A stretch of 64,000 nt of DNA from Roseobacter insulae (GTDB lineage Bacteria; Pseudomonadota; Alphaproteobacteria; Rhodobacterales; Rhodobacteraceae). The notes under the pieces are model-generated. The model did no database searches, was not told the origin of the DNA, and was given only the letters and a program-made list of their open reading frames with translations. The first letter of the stretch is position 1; each line of letters opens with the position of its first letter. The DNA lies in assembly GCF_019375555.1 (NCBI RefSeq), contig NZ_JAHXDN010000004.1, positions 1 to 64,000 of the forward strand. The letters are read 5' to 3'. The position numbers were made by a program, and so were the translations under genes. This document shows, piece after piece, positions 63,520 through 64,000 of the stretch.

Positions 63520-64000
63520 TATTGCACCCTCGCCCGGACGATGCCGGAAACATATTCCAGCGCCATCACGATCCCGATTATCATGATCAGGATCGCGGCG
63601 GCCGTGTCGTATTCATATCGGTCAAAAGCCGTGTTCAGCGTGGCTCCGATGCCGCCCGCGCCGACGAGGCCCAGAATTGCGCTTTCGCGGAAATTGATGT
63701 CGATGCGATAGATGGAGAGCCCTACGAGCCGTGGCATGACCTGCGGTTGCACGCCGTAATTGATCCATTGCATCCAGCGCGCGCCCGATGCCCTGATCGC
63801 CTCCGCCTGTACCCGGTCCATGGATTCGATATCCTCTGCGAGGAGTTTGGAGAGAAATCCGATGGTGGCGAAGGACAGGGTCAAAAATCCGGCCAGCGGT
63901 CCGAACCCGAAGATGGCGACGAGCAGGATGGCGACGATGATTTCCTGCAATGCCCTGCTGATCGCAACTATGCCGCGGCAGGCGACATACACGGGCAGAG
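63519..64000 (-). CDS. phnE: phosphonate ABC transporter permease PhnE, partial at window edge
   Basis: The C-terminal 160 residues of a second PhnE-type permease; the 5' end lies beyond the window. The EAA loop EAIRASGARWMQWINYGVQPQV and NFRESAILGLVGAGGIGATL match the other copy in layout but differ in sequence. It stops in a TAATG overlap with the next gene. The phnC and phnD genes would be expected further upstream, outside the window. Confidence 0.88.
   Translation of the reverse strand, partial: LPVYVACRGIVAISRALQEIIVAILLVAIFGFGPLAGFLTLSFATIGFLSKLLAEDIESMDRVQAEAIRASGARWMQWINYGVQPQVMPRLVGLSIYRIDINFRESAILGLVGAGGIGATLNTAFDRYEYDTAAAILIMIIGIVMALEYVSGIVRARVQ

Noticed and set aside
62404-63711. 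Plus-strand open frame of 435 codons opposite phnE and the HAD gene
   Set aside because: Covers three genes with clear family motifs on the other strand; no start signal and no motif of its own.

Overview
The window looks like chromosomal (or large-replicon) DNA of a marine alphaproteobacterium of the Rhodobacteraceae (Roseobacter group). The basis is high GC, dense operons with ATGA or TAATG overlaps, and typical contents: a ureDABCEFG urease cluster, glutathione-dependent formaldehyde dehydrogenase, a fused indolepyruvate ferredoxin oxidoreductase, dimethylglycine-dehydrogenase-like FAD/GcvT proteins and PhnE permeases. I see no rRNA, tRNA, CRISPR array, intact insertion sequence or integrase. 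Assignments come from reading motifs; no database search was run.

Layout. 0.2-8.4 kb: a type I secretion locus (adaptor plus two ABC half-transporters, minus strand) divergent from a large acidic secreted protein with cadherin-like and duplicated PA14 domains. Both nucleotide-binding domains have lost their ABC signature motifs. 9.0-16.4 kb: a catabolic cluster around an RpiR regulator (FAD/GcvT demethylase-like protein, MDR dehydrogenase and class III aminotransferase on the minus strand; Rieske oxygenase and carboxymuconolactone-decarboxylase-like protein on the plus strand), probably for a methylated amine. 16.7-20.8 kb: scoAB CoA transferase, then an MhqO/MhqD-like ring-cleavage dioxygenase/esterase pair with a divergent LysR regulator. 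21.0-24.4 kb: a membrane-anchored [2Fe-2S] protein coupled to an MscS-type channel. 24.5-31.7 kb: otnC/otnI-like genes, aspartate dehydrogenase, two dehydrogenases, a monooxygenase/MBL hydrolase pair and an MFS transporter. 31.9-36.9 kb: the complete urease operon. 36.9-44.9 kb: an orphan [2Fe-2S] subunit, a TPR protein, a sulfotransferase-like protein, formaldehyde dehydrogenase and indolepyruvate oxidoreductase.

44.9-46.2 kb has no convincing gene. 46.2-51.5 kb holds an SGNH lipoprotein and a divergent regulator/importer locus. There a GntR protein with two winged helices faces an ABC importer whose binding protein resembles Vibrio LuxP with an altered ligand pocket, and the shared promoter carries two near-identical operators. 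51.7-59.7 kb is the most unusual part: an ATP-grasp ligase, an EgtD-like methyltransferase, two small membrane proteins, and a tight five-gene operon of two M18 aminopeptidases, two GNAT acetyltransferases (one EctA-like) and an Fe(II)/2-oxoglutarate oxygenase. I read it as a candidate pathway for a modified amino acid or dipeptide, perhaps an osmolyte. 60.1-61.9 kb is a decayed RHS polymorphic-toxin locus with a duplicated core segment flanking a toxin tip and a candidate immunity gene. 61.9-64.0 kb is the end of a phosphonate uptake operon (two phnE genes, a 39-codon coupled ORF, a HAD phosphatase), cut by the window edge.
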